Part shown: one piece after another, positions 25,055-34,902 of the stretch
Position numbering within the stretch: position 1 is the stretch's first letter
Layout: each line of letters opens with the position of its first letter
From: Parvularcula bermudensis HTCC2503
GTDB lineage: Bacteria; Pseudomonadota; Alphaproteobacteria; Caulobacterales; Parvularculaceae
NCBI RefSeq assembly: GCF_000152825.2
Contig: NC_014414.1
Span: forward strand, 744,001-808,000
DNA: 64,000 nucleotides
Direction of reading: 5' to 3'
The notes under the pieces: generated by a model
Database searches by the model: none
Told to the model about the DNA's origin: nothing
Seen by the model: only the letters and a program-made list of their open reading frames with translations
Translations under genes and position numbers: made by a program

Positions 25055-27666
25055 TCGTCAGCCTCCTCGCGTTGACCGCCTTCCTCCGCCTTGTCGCCCT
25101 CGCTCTCGGATGGGCCTTCGGCGGTGGGCTCGGCTTCAGCGTCATTTGGTGGGGCGTCCCCGGCACCGGCCGACAGGGGCACGTCCGGGCCCTGCTCTCC
25201 AGCGGTCTCCCCCTTATCGTCTCCCTCAAGCTCGACAAGGGCATCGGCCATCTGGTTCGTTGACGACCGTTGGGAGAGATAAAGCTCTAACCGCGATGTC
25301 ACTGGCTTTTGCGGGAAGGCATTATTGGTCGGGTCCGCGTCGGCGATCTCGTGATCCACATCGATCTCCACCGAAATAATCGGTGTCTCTGTCAGGAACA
25401 TTTTCGTCACCCGCTCGGCGTCCCGTCGCCAAATCTCGGCTGGGATCATCATCGTTTCAACATCCCCCCCCTCATAGGTAAGGGTGAGAGGGATCGGCAT
25501 GACGAGACCGCCGACATTCTCGAAATCGACAAAGGTGACATAGGGTTGCCGCTCCTGTGCCCGTTCAAAGATGGCACGGTCGGCATCGCTCAACTCGTCC
25601 AAAAAGCGCTGATAGTCATTGCGCTGTTTATTGGTGGGAACGAATTGGTCGTTTTCCGTATAGAAATCTTCCAATGCTTCGCCACGGCGCTCAAGACGGG
25701 TTTCCCGTCCCTCCTCGCGGTTCCGCCGCTGGATCAAGGGCTCAGGCTCCCGCTGCGAGGCTTCGCGGCGTTGATATGACGCTTCCTGGTCGGGGTCCTG
25801 GCTCGAGATTGTATATTGCCGCATACCTGTGACGGCTAAATCCACATGGTCGGTTGTGTACCACCAGCCGCGGAAGAACCAGTCGAGATCTACGCCCGAC
25901 ACCTCTTCCATCGTACGGAAAAAATCGGCCGGTGTCGGACGTTTGAACTTCCACCGACGGGCATATTCCCTAAACGCGGGATCGAACAGCTCCCGCCCCA
26001 AAACGGTTTCACGAAGAATTGTCAGCCCGGCAGCAGGCTTGGAATAGGCATTCGGCCCGAATTGGAGAATTGAATCCGACTGCGTCATGATCGGCACCTG
26101 ATTGGCGCTGGTCATATAACTGGTGATATAATCCAGAATATTGGTCTTGCCACGGAACGCCGGATAATTCTCCTCCCACTCGATCTCCGCAACATATTCG
26201 AGAAAGGTGTTGAGCCCCTCATCCATCCAGGTCCATTGCCGCTCGTCGGAATTGACCGTCATCGGAAAATAAATATGGCCGATTTCGTGAATGATCACCC
26301 CGATCAGGCCGTATTTAATGCCGCGGGTATAGGTCACCTCGCCATTCGGCGCATCCTCCGCGTTCGGCCGATAACCGTTGAAGGTGATCATTGGATATTC
26401 CATCCCGCCGCGCTCCCACGCATTGACGGAAATGGCGTAGGGATAGGGATAATTGAAGGAGAAGCGATTATAGACGTCCATTGTATGGACCACCGCTTCC
26501 GTGGAATATTGCGACCAGATCGGCTCCGCCTCATTCGGATAGAATGACATTGCCATGACGACGGGATTCTCATCGTCGTCCTGCCGATAGCCCATGGCGT
26601 CCCAAATGAATTTCCGGGAGGAAGCAAAGGCAAAATCGCGCACATTCTCCGCCTCAAAGCGCCAGGTCTGACGCTCGCTCGTCCCCTCCTGCTCGTTCTC
26701 CTTTGCCTCCTCAGGGGTCACGATCATCACGGGCCGATCGCTTTCCTTCGCCCTGGCAAGGCGCTGACGCTGTTGCGGGGTGAGAACCTCCCCTGGGTTC
26801 GTAAGTTCCCCCGTGGCCGTGACGATATGATCCGCAGGCGCGGTAATCGAAACGACATAGTCGCCGAATTCGAGCGTAAACTCGCCACGCCCCAAAAAGG
26901 CCTTGTTGTGCCACCCCTCATAATCGGTAAAAGCTGCCATGCGAGGAAACCACTGGGCAAGGAAAAAGATACAATCCTTGTCCTGATTTTCGGGGCGCGC
27001 ATCGACCGGAAAACATTTGTAGCCCCCGCGCCCGCCAACGACGCTTTCGTCGATAATCTGCTGGTGCCAATCGATGTCGAGTTCAAAGGTCTGACCAGGG
27101 GCCAGTGGCGATGGCAGATCCACCCGCATCATCGTATCAACAACCGTATAGGGAAGGTTTTTGCCATTCCGATCCTGCACAGCCTCGATCTTGAAACCGT
27201 GATCGACATCGGCCAGGGCCATTTGCCGGGCCAGCGCGCCGTAGGAGAGCCGGTCCTGCGCACTGCCCGCCTCCCGGCGGGAGCCGCTGGTTGCCGCCGT
27301 TTCGGACATCCTTGCCAAGGATCCATCGGCGAACCGGTTCTGGTCGAGCTGCACCCACAGATACCGCAAGGTGTGGGGAGAATTATTCGTATAGAGAATC
27401 GTTTCGGCGCCGGTCAGTCGCTTTTTGTCCTCGTCAATCGCCACATCGATGACGTAATCGGCTCGCTGCTGCCAGTAACGCGGGCCCGGCTCGCCCGTCG
27501 CGGCACGATAGACATTGGGCGTCGGCAGCTTGTCGGCATCGAGCTGTTGGAACGCCCGGGCGCCGGATCCAATTCCGGTAAAGCTCTGGGCCGCGGCCCC
27601 GTCCGGCACGCCGGTGCCCGCCAAGGCGAGGGCCGACACGACAACTCCCAACCGACATCCTTGCAT
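25051..27666 (-). CDS. Secreted M1-family metallopeptidase
   Basis: 871-residue exported aminopeptidase-like enzyme. The signal peptide is MQGCRLGVVVSALALAGTG, ending in an Ala-rich site. The gluzincin motif HEIGH lies at about residue 460 and the third zinc ligand follows in WMDEGLNTFLEY, the usual HExxH-x18-E pattern. YPMITFNGY precedes it. The M1 N-terminal beta saddle carries AETILYTNNSPHTLRYLWVQ. The last 60 residues are a disordered acidic Glu/Gly/Ala tail. The RBS GAGGAG lies before ATG 27666; a GTG at 27684 is the alternative. The stop overlaps the next ORF (ATGA), so the small secreted protein is probably cotranslated. Confidence 0.92.
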   Translation of the reverse strand: MQGCRLGVVVSALALAGTGVPDGAAAQSFTGIGSGARAFQQLDADKLPTPNVYRAATGEPGPRYWQQRADYVIDVAIDEDKKRLTGAETILYTNNSPHTLRYLWVQLDQNRFADGSLARMSETAATSGSRREAGSAQDRLSYGALARQMALADVDHGFKIEAVQDRNGKNLPYTVVDTMMRVDLPSPLAPGQTFELDIDWHQQIIDESVVGGRGGYKCFPVDARPENQDKDCIFFLAQWFPRMAAFTDYEGWHNKAFLGRGEFTLEFGDYVVSITAPADHIVTATGELTNPGEVLTPQQRQRLARAKESDRPVMIVTPEEAKENEQEGTSERQTWRFEAENVRDFAFASSRKFIWDAMGYRQDDDENPVVMAMSFYPNEAEPIWSQYSTEAVVHTMDVYNRFSFNYPYPYAISVNAWERGGMEYPMITFNGYRPNAEDAPNGEVTYTRGIKYGLIGVIIHEIGHIYFPMTVNSDERQWTWMDEGLNTFLEYVAEIEWEENYPAFRGKTNILDYITSYMTSANQVPIMTQSDSILQFGPNAYSKPAAGLTILRETVLGRELFDPAFREYARRWKFKRPTPADFFRTMEEVSGVDLDWFFRGWWYTTDHVDLAVTGMRQYTISSQDPDQEASYQRREASQREPEPLIQRRNREEGRETRLERRGEALEDFYTENDQFVPTNKQRNDYQRFLDELSDADRAIFERAQERQPYVTFVDFENVGGLVMPIPLTLTYEGGDVETMMIPAEIWRRDAERVTKMFLTETPIISVEIDVDHEIADADPTNNAFPQKPVTSRLELYLSQRSSTNQMADALVELEGDDKGETAGEQGPDVPLSAGAGDAPPNDAEAEPTAEGPSESEGDKAEEGGQREEADE

Positions 27667-27738
27667 TTTTCCGCTCCTCGTCACTTTACCGCTACCGACT
27701 AGCCTAGCGGGCGAGAGCCGAAAGGGAAGGTGGCCGCC

Positions 27739-27843
27739 GGGGCATTTTCAACCGGGGCGAAAACTGGTTTGCGTAAAGAAAAATACGACAAAACAAAGAC
27801 CTAGAGACGTTTCACGGCACCGATTGAACGGACCCGGCTCTAG
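27739..27843 (-). repeat. CTAGAGC dispersed element, copy 2
   Basis: Sequence GGCATTTTCAACCGGGGCGA, TGGTTTGCGTAAAGAAA, AAAACAAAGACCTAGAG and GGCTCTAG matches copies 1 and 3. Its right end CTAG forms the TAG stop codon of pyrF (27842-27840, minus strand). It occupies the spacer between pyrF and the M1 peptidase start. Both flanking genes are on the minus strand. Confidence 0.75.
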
Positions 27844-28529
27844 CCAATATCGCGCAAAAGGGCGCGAACCGCCGCCACCGGATCCGCCGCCGCGGTAATG
27901 GGACGCCCGATCACCAACCGATCGGCGCCCGCCTCTAAAGCGGCCTGCGGCGTGACGACCCGCTTTTGATCGTCCCTTGCCCCCCCCTTTGGCCGAATGC
28001 CGGGGGTCACGATGGAGAGACGGTCGCCGAACCGCTCTCTGATCGCCCTCGCTTCAGCCGCACTGGCGATCACGCCGTCCGCCCCATTTTCGGCGGCCAT
28101 CTCCGCCCGGCGAAGCACCAGGTCAAGCACGCCCCCCCCAATTTGGTGGGCCTTGAGACTCTCGGCATTCCAAGAGGTGAGAACCGTCACGGCATGGACG
28201 GCAAGGCGCGCATCGTCTCGCCCCTGGAGCGCGCCGGCAATCGTATCGGGATCCGCATGAACCGTGAGGAGACGCGCCCCCACGCCGCGAAGACTACGTA
28301 CCCCGCGCTCCACCGTACTGCCGATATCGAACAGCTTGAGGTCGAGAAAGACGTTCTTCTGCGCCGTCGCCAACCGTCGGGCAAAGTCATACCCCCCAAG
28401 GGGAAACAGCTGATAGCCAATCTTATACCAATCGACCGCGTCGCCTAATTGGCGGGTCAACTGCTCCGCCGCCTCAAGGCTGGGCAGATCGAGGGCGGCA
28501 ATCAGGCGGTCACGCGGGGCCAGGGTCAT
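27840..28529 (-). CDS. pyrF: Orotidine 5'-phosphate decarboxylase
   Basis: 229-residue enzyme for the last step of UMP synthesis. The catalytic DLKLFDIG segment (the Lys-Asp pair near residue 62) is present. The substrate-binding TPGIRP block and the closing GADRLVIGRPIT segment are also conserved. The ATG start overlaps the nth stop as ATGA, so nth-pyrF is a translationally coupled pair. The TAG stop lies at the CTAGAGC end of a dispersed repeat. Length and motifs are normal for the proteobacterial class. Confidence 0.97.
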   Translation of the reverse strand: MTLAPRDRLIAALDLPSLEAAEQLTRQLGDAVDWYKIGYQLFPLGGYDFARRLATAQKNVFLDLKLFDIGSTVERGVRSLRGVGARLLTVHADPDTIAGALQGRDDARLAVHAVTVLTSWNAESLKAHQIGGGVLDLVLRRAEMAAENGADGVIASAAEARAIRERFGDRLSIVTPGIRPKGGARDDQKRVVTPQAALEAGADRLVIGRPITAAADPVAAVRALLRDIG

Positions 28530-29191
28530 CTAGCAGGCTTAGGCGCGGGGGTCTTTTGGGGAAAGTGGCAACACCCCTCTCGCAGGACACAAGCCCCGCA
28601 AGCAGGCGTGCGCGCCTTGCAGACGTAACGCCCATGCAAGATCAGCCAATGATGGGCGCCCTTGCGGTAGGCGGGCGGGGTCACCTTCAACAACCGATCC
28701 CCCACCGCATCCGGGGTCTTCCCAATGGCGAGACCTGTTCGGTTTGAGACCCGAAATATATGAGTATCGACGGCGATCGTTTCTGCGTCGAAGATCTCGT
28801 TCATCACGACATCGGCGGTCTTTCGCCCCACGCCAGGCAATTGTTGAAGCGCCCCGCGGTCGGCGGGCACCTCGCCGCCATAATCGTCGAGCAGTTTTTG
28901 GCTCAGACCGATCACATTCTTGGCCTTGGTCCGCCAAAGGCCGATCGTCTTGATATACGATGCCAGCCGATCTTCGCCTAACGCCACCATCGCCTCGGGC
29001 GTTGAGGCCACCGCAAAAAGCGGCCCCGTCGCCTTGTTGACGGACACGTCCGTCGCCTGGGCGGACAGGGCGACGGCAACCAACAGCGTATAAGCCGAGT
29101 CGTAATTGAGTTCCGTCTTCGGTGTCGGCCGATCCTCGGCCAAACGGCGGTATAGCTCAGCGATTTGCGCGCGGGTCAGCGGCCTTGGCAT
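28526..29191 (-). CDS. nth: Endonuclease III
   Basis: 221-residue DNA glycosylase/AP lyase for oxidised pyrimidines. The helix-hairpin-helix LPGVGRKTADVVMNEIF carries the catalytic Lys. AVDTHIFRVSNRTGLA holds the catalytic Asp. The C-terminal iron-sulfur ligands are spaced C-x6-C-x2-C-x5-C (CKARTPACGACVLREGC). The sequence ends with Pro/Lys-rich residues. It overlaps pyrF by 4 bases. Its upstream spacer to the DUF2853 gene is 36 bases, so all three may be one transcript. Confidence 0.97.
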   Translation of the reverse strand: MPRPLTRAQIAELYRRLAEDRPTPKTELNYDSAYTLLVAVALSAQATDVSVNKATGPLFAVASTPEAMVALGEDRLASYIKTIGLWRTKAKNVIGLSQKLLDDYGGEVPADRGALQQLPGVGRKTADVVMNEIFDAETIAVDTHIFRVSNRTGLAIGKTPDAVGDRLLKVTPPAYRKGAHHWLILHGRYVCKARTPACGACVLREGCCHFPQKTPAPKPAR

Positions 29192-29227
29192 GGGATCTCC
29201 ACTCGACCGACCGCCCCGCGCTGCGAC

Positions 29228-29566
29228 TTAAACCTTGTCGAGGGTATTGGTCCCCTTGGCGAGGAGGTAATAGAAGGGCACCCGGTGCTTATTGCCTTTA
29301 TCCCCGGCCATTTGCACGCAGACCTCGTTGATCTTTTCCATGATTTCGTCATCGGAATGATCGGCATCGAGGCCCAAGGTCTTTTTCGCAAAGCCGTCCC
29401 GCACCCGCTCAAGCTCGCTCTTATCCGAGCAGGATACCAGCGAGCTGTCCCGGTTGCGCAAGGCGATGCCGAGCTTATTGGCAATCTTGCGCACAATCGC
29501 GGGATCGGCATCGGCGTCGTATTGTTGAACTTTTTCCAGGTATTCAGCGTGCTTATCGTCAGACAT
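29228..29566 (-). CDS. DUF2853 family protein
   Basis: 112-residue soluble protein of DUF2853, a small helical family found mainly in alphaproteobacteria and Bacteroidetes, with no known role. Family-like parts are HAEYLEKVQQYDADADPAIV, RKIANKLGIALRNRDSSLVS, and KTLGLDADHSDDEIMEKI. The ATG at 29566 has GGGGAG with an eight-base spacer. The longer frame to 29638 adds 24 residues without a ribosome site. It lies between nth and the histidine phosphatase on the same strand. Confidence 0.82.
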   Translation of the reverse strand: MSDDKHAEYLEKVQQYDADADPAIVRKIANKLGIALRNRDSSLVSCSDKSELERVRDGFAKKTLGLDADHSDDEIMEKINEVCVQMAGDKGNKHRVPFYYLLAKGTNTLDKV

Positions 29567-29641
29567 CGACAACTCCCCTTGGCTTTTCGTTTCTGTTCTG
29601 AGCGCCTGTAGGAAGACTTTTTCGCCATAAGCGGTCAAGCC

Positions 29642-30301
29642 TCAAGAGACGGGAATTGTCATTCCCCGTTCTCCTGGAAGACCCGTGAGCGGTCCCCGCA
29701 ATCCGGCGAAATGATGGACGATGGGTCGGTCTGCCGTAAACGACAAACGAATGATGCGATCGTTCTTCTGTCGAATCGCCATGATCTCGGCACGGCTGAG
29801 ATCGAGAAGAACCCCGGCAATGGCCCGGTTCATCAGCCCGTGACCAATCAACGCGACCCTGCCGGTGAGACGGTCTTGCCATTCCCCCCAAAAGGCTTCG
29901 GCACGGGCCCGCAGGTCTTCCATGTTCTCCCCTCCGGGGGGGCGGACCCCATATCGATCACCGAGCCAGGCGGCGTGCTCCTTCGGCCAGAGCCGCGACA
30001 AATCACTATAGAGGATGCCGGCCCAGTCGCCGCAGCTCCACTCCATCAATCGGTCGTCAAAATCCGGCGTAACCACCAGGCGACGGGAAATAACCGCCGC
30101 GGTCTCGCGCACCCGCCCTAAGGGTGACGCGATAATCCTGTCGACCTCGTGCCGTGCCAGGAGGTCTGCGTGAGTCTCCGCCTGGGCCCGGCCAAGCTTC
30201 GTCAGGGGGCTATCGGCCTGACCCTGCATCCGCCGCTCACGGTTCCAGACGGTTTCCCCATGGCGCACGAGATAGAGGGTGAGGCCGGACGAGGATTTCA
30301 T
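29642..30301 (-). CDS. Histidine phosphatase family protein
   Basis: 219-residue enzyme of the phosphoglycerate mutase-like superfamily. The phosphohistidine motif RHGETVWNRERRMQGQ is at residues 8-23. Further conserved parts are SPLGRVRETA (with the second Arg), the acidic MEWSCGDWAG block and the late ALIGHGLMNRA with the second catalytic His. Family members act as phosphoglycerate mutases, cobalamin phosphatases or broad phosphatases; sequence alone does not choose. ATG 30301 is taken as the start. An upstream TTG at 30349 would add 16 residues. Confidence 0.88.
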   Translation of the reverse strand: MKSSSGLTLYLVRHGETVWNRERRMQGQADSPLTKLGRAQAETHADLLARHEVDRIIASPLGRVRETAAVISRRLVVTPDFDDRLMEWSCGDWAGILYSDLSRLWPKEHAAWLGDRYGVRPPGGENMEDLRARAEAFWGEWQDRLTGRVALIGHGLMNRAIAGVLLDLSRAEIMAIRQKNDRIIRLSFTADRPIVHHFAGLRGPLTGLPGERGMTIPVS

Positions 30302-30365
30302 CGGGGGAAATTGACCTCCTCCCGCCGAGGGGACAAGACCGGAAAGCAAAAGACTTTTCCGCGCG

Positions 30366-31937
30366 CTAGGATCCGGCCTGCTGATCTCCTTGGCGATCCC
30401 CCTGGCGATCCCGATGATCGCTGAGCATTGCCGACAGGTCGATATCGCTGGAGCGGATATGGAGATCCCGCTGCGGGAATGGGATCTCGATATCGTGGTC
30501 GTGCAGGGTATCCCACAATTTCATCATCACCGCAGAACGGACATTCGCGATGCCGCTGGGCGGGTCGTTAATCCAGAATCGCAGATCGAAATTGACGGAA
30601 TTATCGCCGAACTCGGTCATCAGACAAACCGGTGCCGGCGCGTCAAGAACCCGGTCGGTCGATTTGGCGCATTCAATGGCGAGACGCTGCACTAGGCTCA
30701 TATCGCGCTGATTATAGGTGACGCCAAAGGGCGCATGAATGCGCACCGCCCGGTCATTATGGGACCAATTGACCACGCCATCATCGATGAAGGTGGAGTT
30801 CGGAATCAGATGAGAATGACCGTCTCGTGTCCGAACCGACACATAACGGCTCTTCATTTCGGTGATCCAGCCATAGACATCCCCCACTTGGATCACATCC
30901 CCCGGCTTGATCGACTTGTCCGCCAAGAGGGTGAAGCCGGCGAGGAAATTCGAGATGATCTTTTGCAGGCCAAGGCCAATCCCCAACCCGACCGCGCCGG
31001 AAAAGACCGCAAGAGAGGCCAGGTTGAAACCGATCATCTGCAACGCCAGGACGAGCGCGATGATCGGCATCACGAAGTTCAGAACCTTTTCGAGAAGGGC
31101 TTTGAACGAGGGGTTGAGCTCATCGACGTGCTGGAGTTGACGATTGATCAGCGAGGAGGCGAGAGACGCGATCCAGAAAAAGATCGCAAAAATGATCCCT
31201 GCCCGCACGATATCGAGCATGGACAGCGTGACGGCGGCGCGGTCGCCTTCCGCCGGGGCCAGGGTGATCGAGGCGGCGGCCAGTTGATCGACCACATTAT
31301 CGAGGAGCCCAAAGGCATCGAGGGCGGCGATCGGCCATGCGACATAAAAGGCAACCTTCGACCAAAAGGCCGATCTGATCACCAAGGTCACGAGACGGAT
31401 GACGATGGCCGCGGTCAGGAGGCTCCGGGCGGCGGACAGGATCGCAGCGCCGCCGACAACGGGACCGAACCGGTCTGGGCCAAGAAGCAGGGCGACCAAG
31501 CTCTCGATCGGACCGACCAGCAATCCGAAGATCCCCAAGGTGATCCAGAGCGCGATCATCGTCCCGACAGTGCCGAGGGCATCGACCGCCCGGCGCAGGA
31601 ATCCCGCAGGGACCCGTGGCTTGATCTGCCGTTCGATCAGGCGTCGTAGCCGCGGGCCGAAAATTACCGCCGGCACGATTGCGACGACCAACAAGACCAG
31701 CTGGATCAGCACATTGAGCGTCAGCACATTGGCGAGGATCCATTCCCAAAGCTCAAGGCCGGTGTCTCTGAGATTTTCCACCGCCAGGACCTCGGCGATC
31801 GCGGACCCGTCATCACCGCTGCCCGCAGGCGGTGCCTGCACGTCACCCAACTCGGTCGTCTCGGGCGTCTGGGGCGCTGGCGTTGCCGCTTCGATGGGGT
31901 CATTTTGGGGGGCGGCGGGGTCCGCGCTATCCTGCAT
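30366..31937 (-). CDS. MscS-family mechanosensitive channel
   Basis: 523-residue inner-membrane channel that opens on membrane tension. The N-terminal 60 residues are soluble and Ala/Pro/Thr-rich; there is no clear signal peptide. About five to six membrane segments follow, the last being the pore helix with LGIGLGLQKIISNFLAGFTLL. The beta domain holds IKPGDVIQVGDVYGWI and the SRYVSVRTRDGHSHLIPN block. The cytosolic cage ends with DRQGDRQGDQQ repeats. AAGGAG sits five bases before ATG 31937; the GTG two codons upstream overlaps the ribosome site. Confidence 0.93.
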   Translation of the reverse strand: MQDSADPAAPQNDPIEAATPAPQTPETTELGDVQAPPAGSGDDGSAIAEVLAVENLRDTGLELWEWILANVLTLNVLIQLVLLVVAIVPAVIFGPRLRRLIERQIKPRVPAGFLRRAVDALGTVGTMIALWITLGIFGLLVGPIESLVALLLGPDRFGPVVGGAAILSAARSLLTAAIVIRLVTLVIRSAFWSKVAFYVAWPIAALDAFGLLDNVVDQLAAASITLAPAEGDRAAVTLSMLDIVRAGIIFAIFFWIASLASSLINRQLQHVDELNPSFKALLEKVLNFVMPIIALVLALQMIGFNLASLAVFSGAVGLGIGLGLQKIISNFLAGFTLLADKSIKPGDVIQVGDVYGWITEMKSRYVSVRTRDGHSHLIPNSTFIDDGVVNWSHNDRAVRIHAPFGVTYNQRDMSLVQRLAIECAKSTDRVLDAPAPVCLMTEFGDNSVNFDLRFWINDPPSGIANVRSAVMMKLWDTLHDHDIEIPFPQRDLHIRSSDIDLSAMLSDHRDRQGDRQGDQQAGS

Positions 31938-32070
31938 GAGCACTCCTTAAGGGCTTTGATGTGCCCGTACCGATCTAGAATTGATGATCCCAGCGGCCAG
32001 CTTTTGCGGGAGTGTGACCGATTTCGCTAGGGGGCTCCCCTCAAACCCGACTTTCCGCTAGGGGCACGCG

Positions 32071-33429
32071 ATGACGACTCCACCCGATCAATCGGCATCC
32101 AAAAAGGTTCATGTGAAGACCTGGGGGTGCCAGATGAATGTGTACGATTCAGAGCGGATGACCGGCCTGTTACGCCCCCTCGGCTACAGCCCGACGGCAA
32201 ATCCTGATGAGGCTGATCTGGTCATTTTGAACACCTGCCACATCCGTGAAAAGGCCGCGGAAAAGGTGTATTCCGAGCTTGGGCGCCTCACCGAGGTCAA
32301 GGCGCGGGGCGGCAAAATCGCCGTCGCCGGGTGTGTCGCGCAGGCTGAGGGAAAAGAGATCAAGGCGCGGGCGCCGCAGGTCGACCTCGTTTTCGGCCCG
32401 CAGAGCTATCATCATCTTCCTGAACTCATCGCCAAGAGTGCGCGAGAAGCGGGACTGGCCCTCGAAACGGATTTCGCGGCGGTCGAGAAGTTCGACGCGC
32501 TGGCGGAGGGGCGGCAGGCCGATGGCTATGCCGCCTTCGTAACGATCCAGGAGGGGTGCGACAAATTCTGCACGTTCTGTGTGGTGCCCTATACCCGCGG
32601 GGCCGAAGTCTCGCGCGGGACCGATGCGATCGCCGCCGAGGTCCGCGACTTAGCGGCGCAAGGGGTCGTGGAAATCACGCTGCTCGGCCAAAACGTCAAT
32701 GCCTGGCGCGGGGCGGCCCCCGCGGGGGCCACGCAAGACAGCCTGGGACTTGGCGGCTTGTGCCGTCACCTGGCCCAAATCGACGGGATCGAGCGGATCA
32801 GGTTCACCACCTCCCACCCCGCCGACATGGATGACGAGTTGATCGCTGCCTTTGCGGACGAGCCAAAATTGATGCCCTATCTGCATCTGCCCGTCCAATC
32901 CGGCGCCGATCGCATTTTGAAAGCCATGAACAGGCGGCATACGGCCGACACCTATATCCGGATGATCGAGCGTATTCGTCAGGCGCGGCCGGACATCGCG
33001 ATTTCTGGGGATATGATTGTCGGCTTCCCGGGGGAGGATGAGGGCGCCTTCGAAGAGACCCTGGCCCTGGTGGAGGCGGTCGAATACGCCTCCTGCTTCT
33101 CCTTCAAATATTCCCGCCGACCGGGCACCCCGGGGGCGACCCTGCCAAAGCAGGTGGCCGAGGACATCAAGGCCGAGCGCCTTCAGCGCCTTCAGGCCCT
33201 TCTCGAACGTCAAAAGCAGCACTTTAACGCCCAGCAGGTCGGCAAAATCTTGCCGGTGCTGTTCGAAAAACCGGGGCGCGAAGCGGGGCAGCTCGTGGGG
33301 CGGAGCCCGTATCTGCAAGCGGTATTCGCCCCCCTTCCCGACCATGCCCTTGGGCAGATTGTTCCTGTCCGTATCCTGTCGACCCGCCCAAACAGTCTTG
33401 AGGCGGCGGCCTTGGATGTGGCCGCATGA
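32071..33429 (+). CDS. miaB: tRNA-2-methylthio-N6-dimethylallyladenosine synthase MiaB
   Basis: 452-residue radical-SAM methylthiotransferase modifying A37 of tRNAs. The N-terminal UPF0004 domain has [14 protein letters not shown] and two more conserved cysteines ([19 protein letters not shown]), binding an auxiliary cluster. The radical-SAM motif is [15 protein letters not shown] (C-x3-C-x2-C, about residues 164-178). TRAM-type sequence follows with SPYLQAVFA and an Ile/Leu-Ala end. The stop overlaps the phoH start (ATGA), beginning a run of four overlapped genes. Confidence 0.98.
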   Translation: MTTPPDQSASKKVHVKTWGCQMNVYDSERMTGLLRPLGYSPTANPDEADLVILNTCHIREKAAEKVYSELGRLTEVKARGGKIAVAGCVAQAEGKEIKARAPQVDLVFGPQSYHHLPELIAKSAREAGLALETDFAAVEKFDALAEGRQADGYAAFVTIQEGCDKFCTFCVVPYTRGAEVSRGTDAIAAEVRDLAAQGVVEITLLGQNVNAWRGAAPAGATQDSLGLGGLCRHLAQIDGIERIRFTTSHPADMDDELIAAFADEPKLMPYLHLPVQSGADRILKAMNRRHTADTYIRMIERIRQARPDIAISGDMIVGFPGEDEGAFEETLALVEAVEYASCFSFKYSRRPGTPGATLPKQVAEDIKAERLQRLQALLERQKQHFNAQQVGKILPVLFEKPGREAGQLVGRSPYLQAVFAPLPDHALGQIVPVRILSTRPNSLEAAALDVAA

Positions 33430-34418
33430 GCAGCGCGACCGTCAGGCTTGAGTCCAATCGAGTCGCCTCCGATCTTTCCGGGCCCCATGACATCAATCTG
33501 TTGTTGCTGGAGAATAAACTGGACGTGACCTTGCTGGCGCGGGGCAACACGATCCTCGTCAAAGGCGAAGAGGGCCAAGTCCTCCAAGCCCAGACTGTTC
33601 TCAACGCCCTTGCGGACCGCCTGAAATCTGGGCTGCCCGTTACGCCGGCGGATATCGACACCGCCCTGCGCATGGGCCCCCTCAACATCAGTCATCCAGG
33701 CGATGCTGGCGTTCCGTCGACCGGCGACAATGGCGGGACCGGGCGGGTTCTGACCCTACCCCGACGGACGCTGAGCCCTCGTACCCCGGCACAGGCCACC
33801 TATCTTGAAACTCTTGCCACCAAAGAGCTGACCTTTGGCGTCGGTCCGGCGGGGACCGGCAAGACCTATCTCGCGGTCGCCTTCGCCGCCCTGTCCCTTA
33901 TCCAGGGCCGGGTCGAACGGATCATCCTATCGCGCCCGGCCGTCGAGGCGGGGGAGCGGATTGGCTTCCTGCCGGGGGACATGAAGGAAAAGATCGATCC
34001 CTATTTGCGGCCCCTCTACGATGCCCTTTACGATGTGCTGCACGCCGATTTCGTCGATCGCCGGATCGCCGCCGGGGAAATCGAGATTGCCCCGTTAGCC
34101 TTCATGCGGGGGCGCACACTTTCCCGTGCCGTGGTGCTTCTCGACGAAGCGCAGAACACGACGGCAGGCCAAATGAAGATGTTCCTGACCCGCCTCGGCG
34201 AAGGCTCCCGGATGATCGTGACCGGCGATCCCAGTCAGACCGATCTGGCGCCGAGCCATGTTTCCGGCCTGGCGGACGCGCTGTCCCTGCTTCAGGGGAT
34301 CGACGAAGTCGGGATCGCGCGGTTCACCGGCGAGGATGTGGTTCGCCACGACCTCGTTCGGAAGATCCTGTCGGCCTACGATACGCAGGCCGTGAGCCAA
34401 CGTCCCGCCGCCCCGTGA
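33426..34418 (+). CDS. ybeZ: PhoH-like ATPase
   Basis: 330-residue PhoH-family protein, usually paired with YbeY and acting in ribosome/RNA metabolism. Residues 1-90 are a KH-like N-terminal domain. The ATPase part has Walker [12 protein letters not shown] (about 142-152) and Walker [13 protein letters not shown]. The conserved [21 protein letters not shown] block lies between them. The ATG overlaps the miaB stop, and the stop overlaps the ybeY GTG start (GTGA). The gene order miaB-phoH-ybeY-corC-lnt is the same as in E. coli. Confidence 0.97.
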   Translation: MSSATVRLESNRVASDLSGPHDINLLLLENKLDVTLLARGNTILVKGEEGQVLQAQTVLNALADRLKSGLPVTPADIDTALRMGPLNISHPGDAGVPSTGDNGGTGRVLTLPRRTLSPRTPAQATYLETLATKELTFGVGPAGTGKTYLAVAFAALSLIQGRVERIILSRPAVEAGERIGFLPGDMKEKIDPYLRPLYDALYDVLHADFVDRRIAAGEIEIAPLAFMRGRTLSRAVVLLDEAQNTTAGQMKMFLTRLGEGSRMIVTGDPSQTDLAPSHVSGLADALSLLQGIDEVGIARFTGEDVVRHDLVRKILSAYDTQAVSQRPAAP

Positions 34419-34891
34419 TTACGGTTGAACTTCAAACAGTCTGCCCTGACTGGCCGCAGGATCAGGGACACCCCCTGGCCGAGCGATGCGCCGCCATCCT
34501 CGGCGCGGAGATGCCGGAGGTGTCGGGGGTGATCGCCCTGCGGCTGACCGACGATACCGAGCTTCAGGCCCTCAACAAATCGTTTCGAGGAAAAGACACC
34601 CCCACGAACGTCTTGTCCTTCCCCGCCGATCCCTTCTCAACGCCGCCGGGAGAGGATCTCTTCCTTGGGGATATCGCCATTGCCTATGGGGTCTGTGCCC
34701 GCGAAGCGGAGGCGCGCGCCTTCCCCCTCGATCGGCATCTTGCCCATCTGATACTGCATGGATTTTTACACTTGCTTGGCTATGACCATCAGTCCGATGC
34801 TGATGCGGCGGTGATGGAAGACTTAGAAGCGACATTGATGGATCGCCTTGGCTACGGAAACCCCTATGCAGGGGATGAGGCGTCATCATGA
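34415..34891 (+). CDS. ybeY: Endoribonuclease YbeY
   Basis: 158-residue zinc-dependent endoribonuclease for 16S rRNA maturation and ribosome quality control. The metal-binding motif HGFLHLLGYDH (His at about 109, 113, 119 in the H-x3-H-x5-H pattern) is complete, and the following MEDLEATLMDRLGY is typical. LRLTDDTELQALNKSFRGKD and TNVLSFP are the other family blocks. The GTG start overlaps the phoH stop and the stop overlaps an upstream in-frame ATG of corC (ATGA). Confidence 0.97.
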   Translation: MITVELQTVCPDWPQDQGHPLAERCAAILGAEMPEVSGVIALRLTDDTELQALNKSFRGKDTPTNVLSFPADPFSTPPGEDLFLGDIAIAYGVCAREAEARAFPLDRHLAHLILHGFLHLLGYDHQSDADAAVMEDLEATLMDRLGYGNPYAGDEASS

Positions 34892-34902
34892 AGGAGAGAG
34901 CG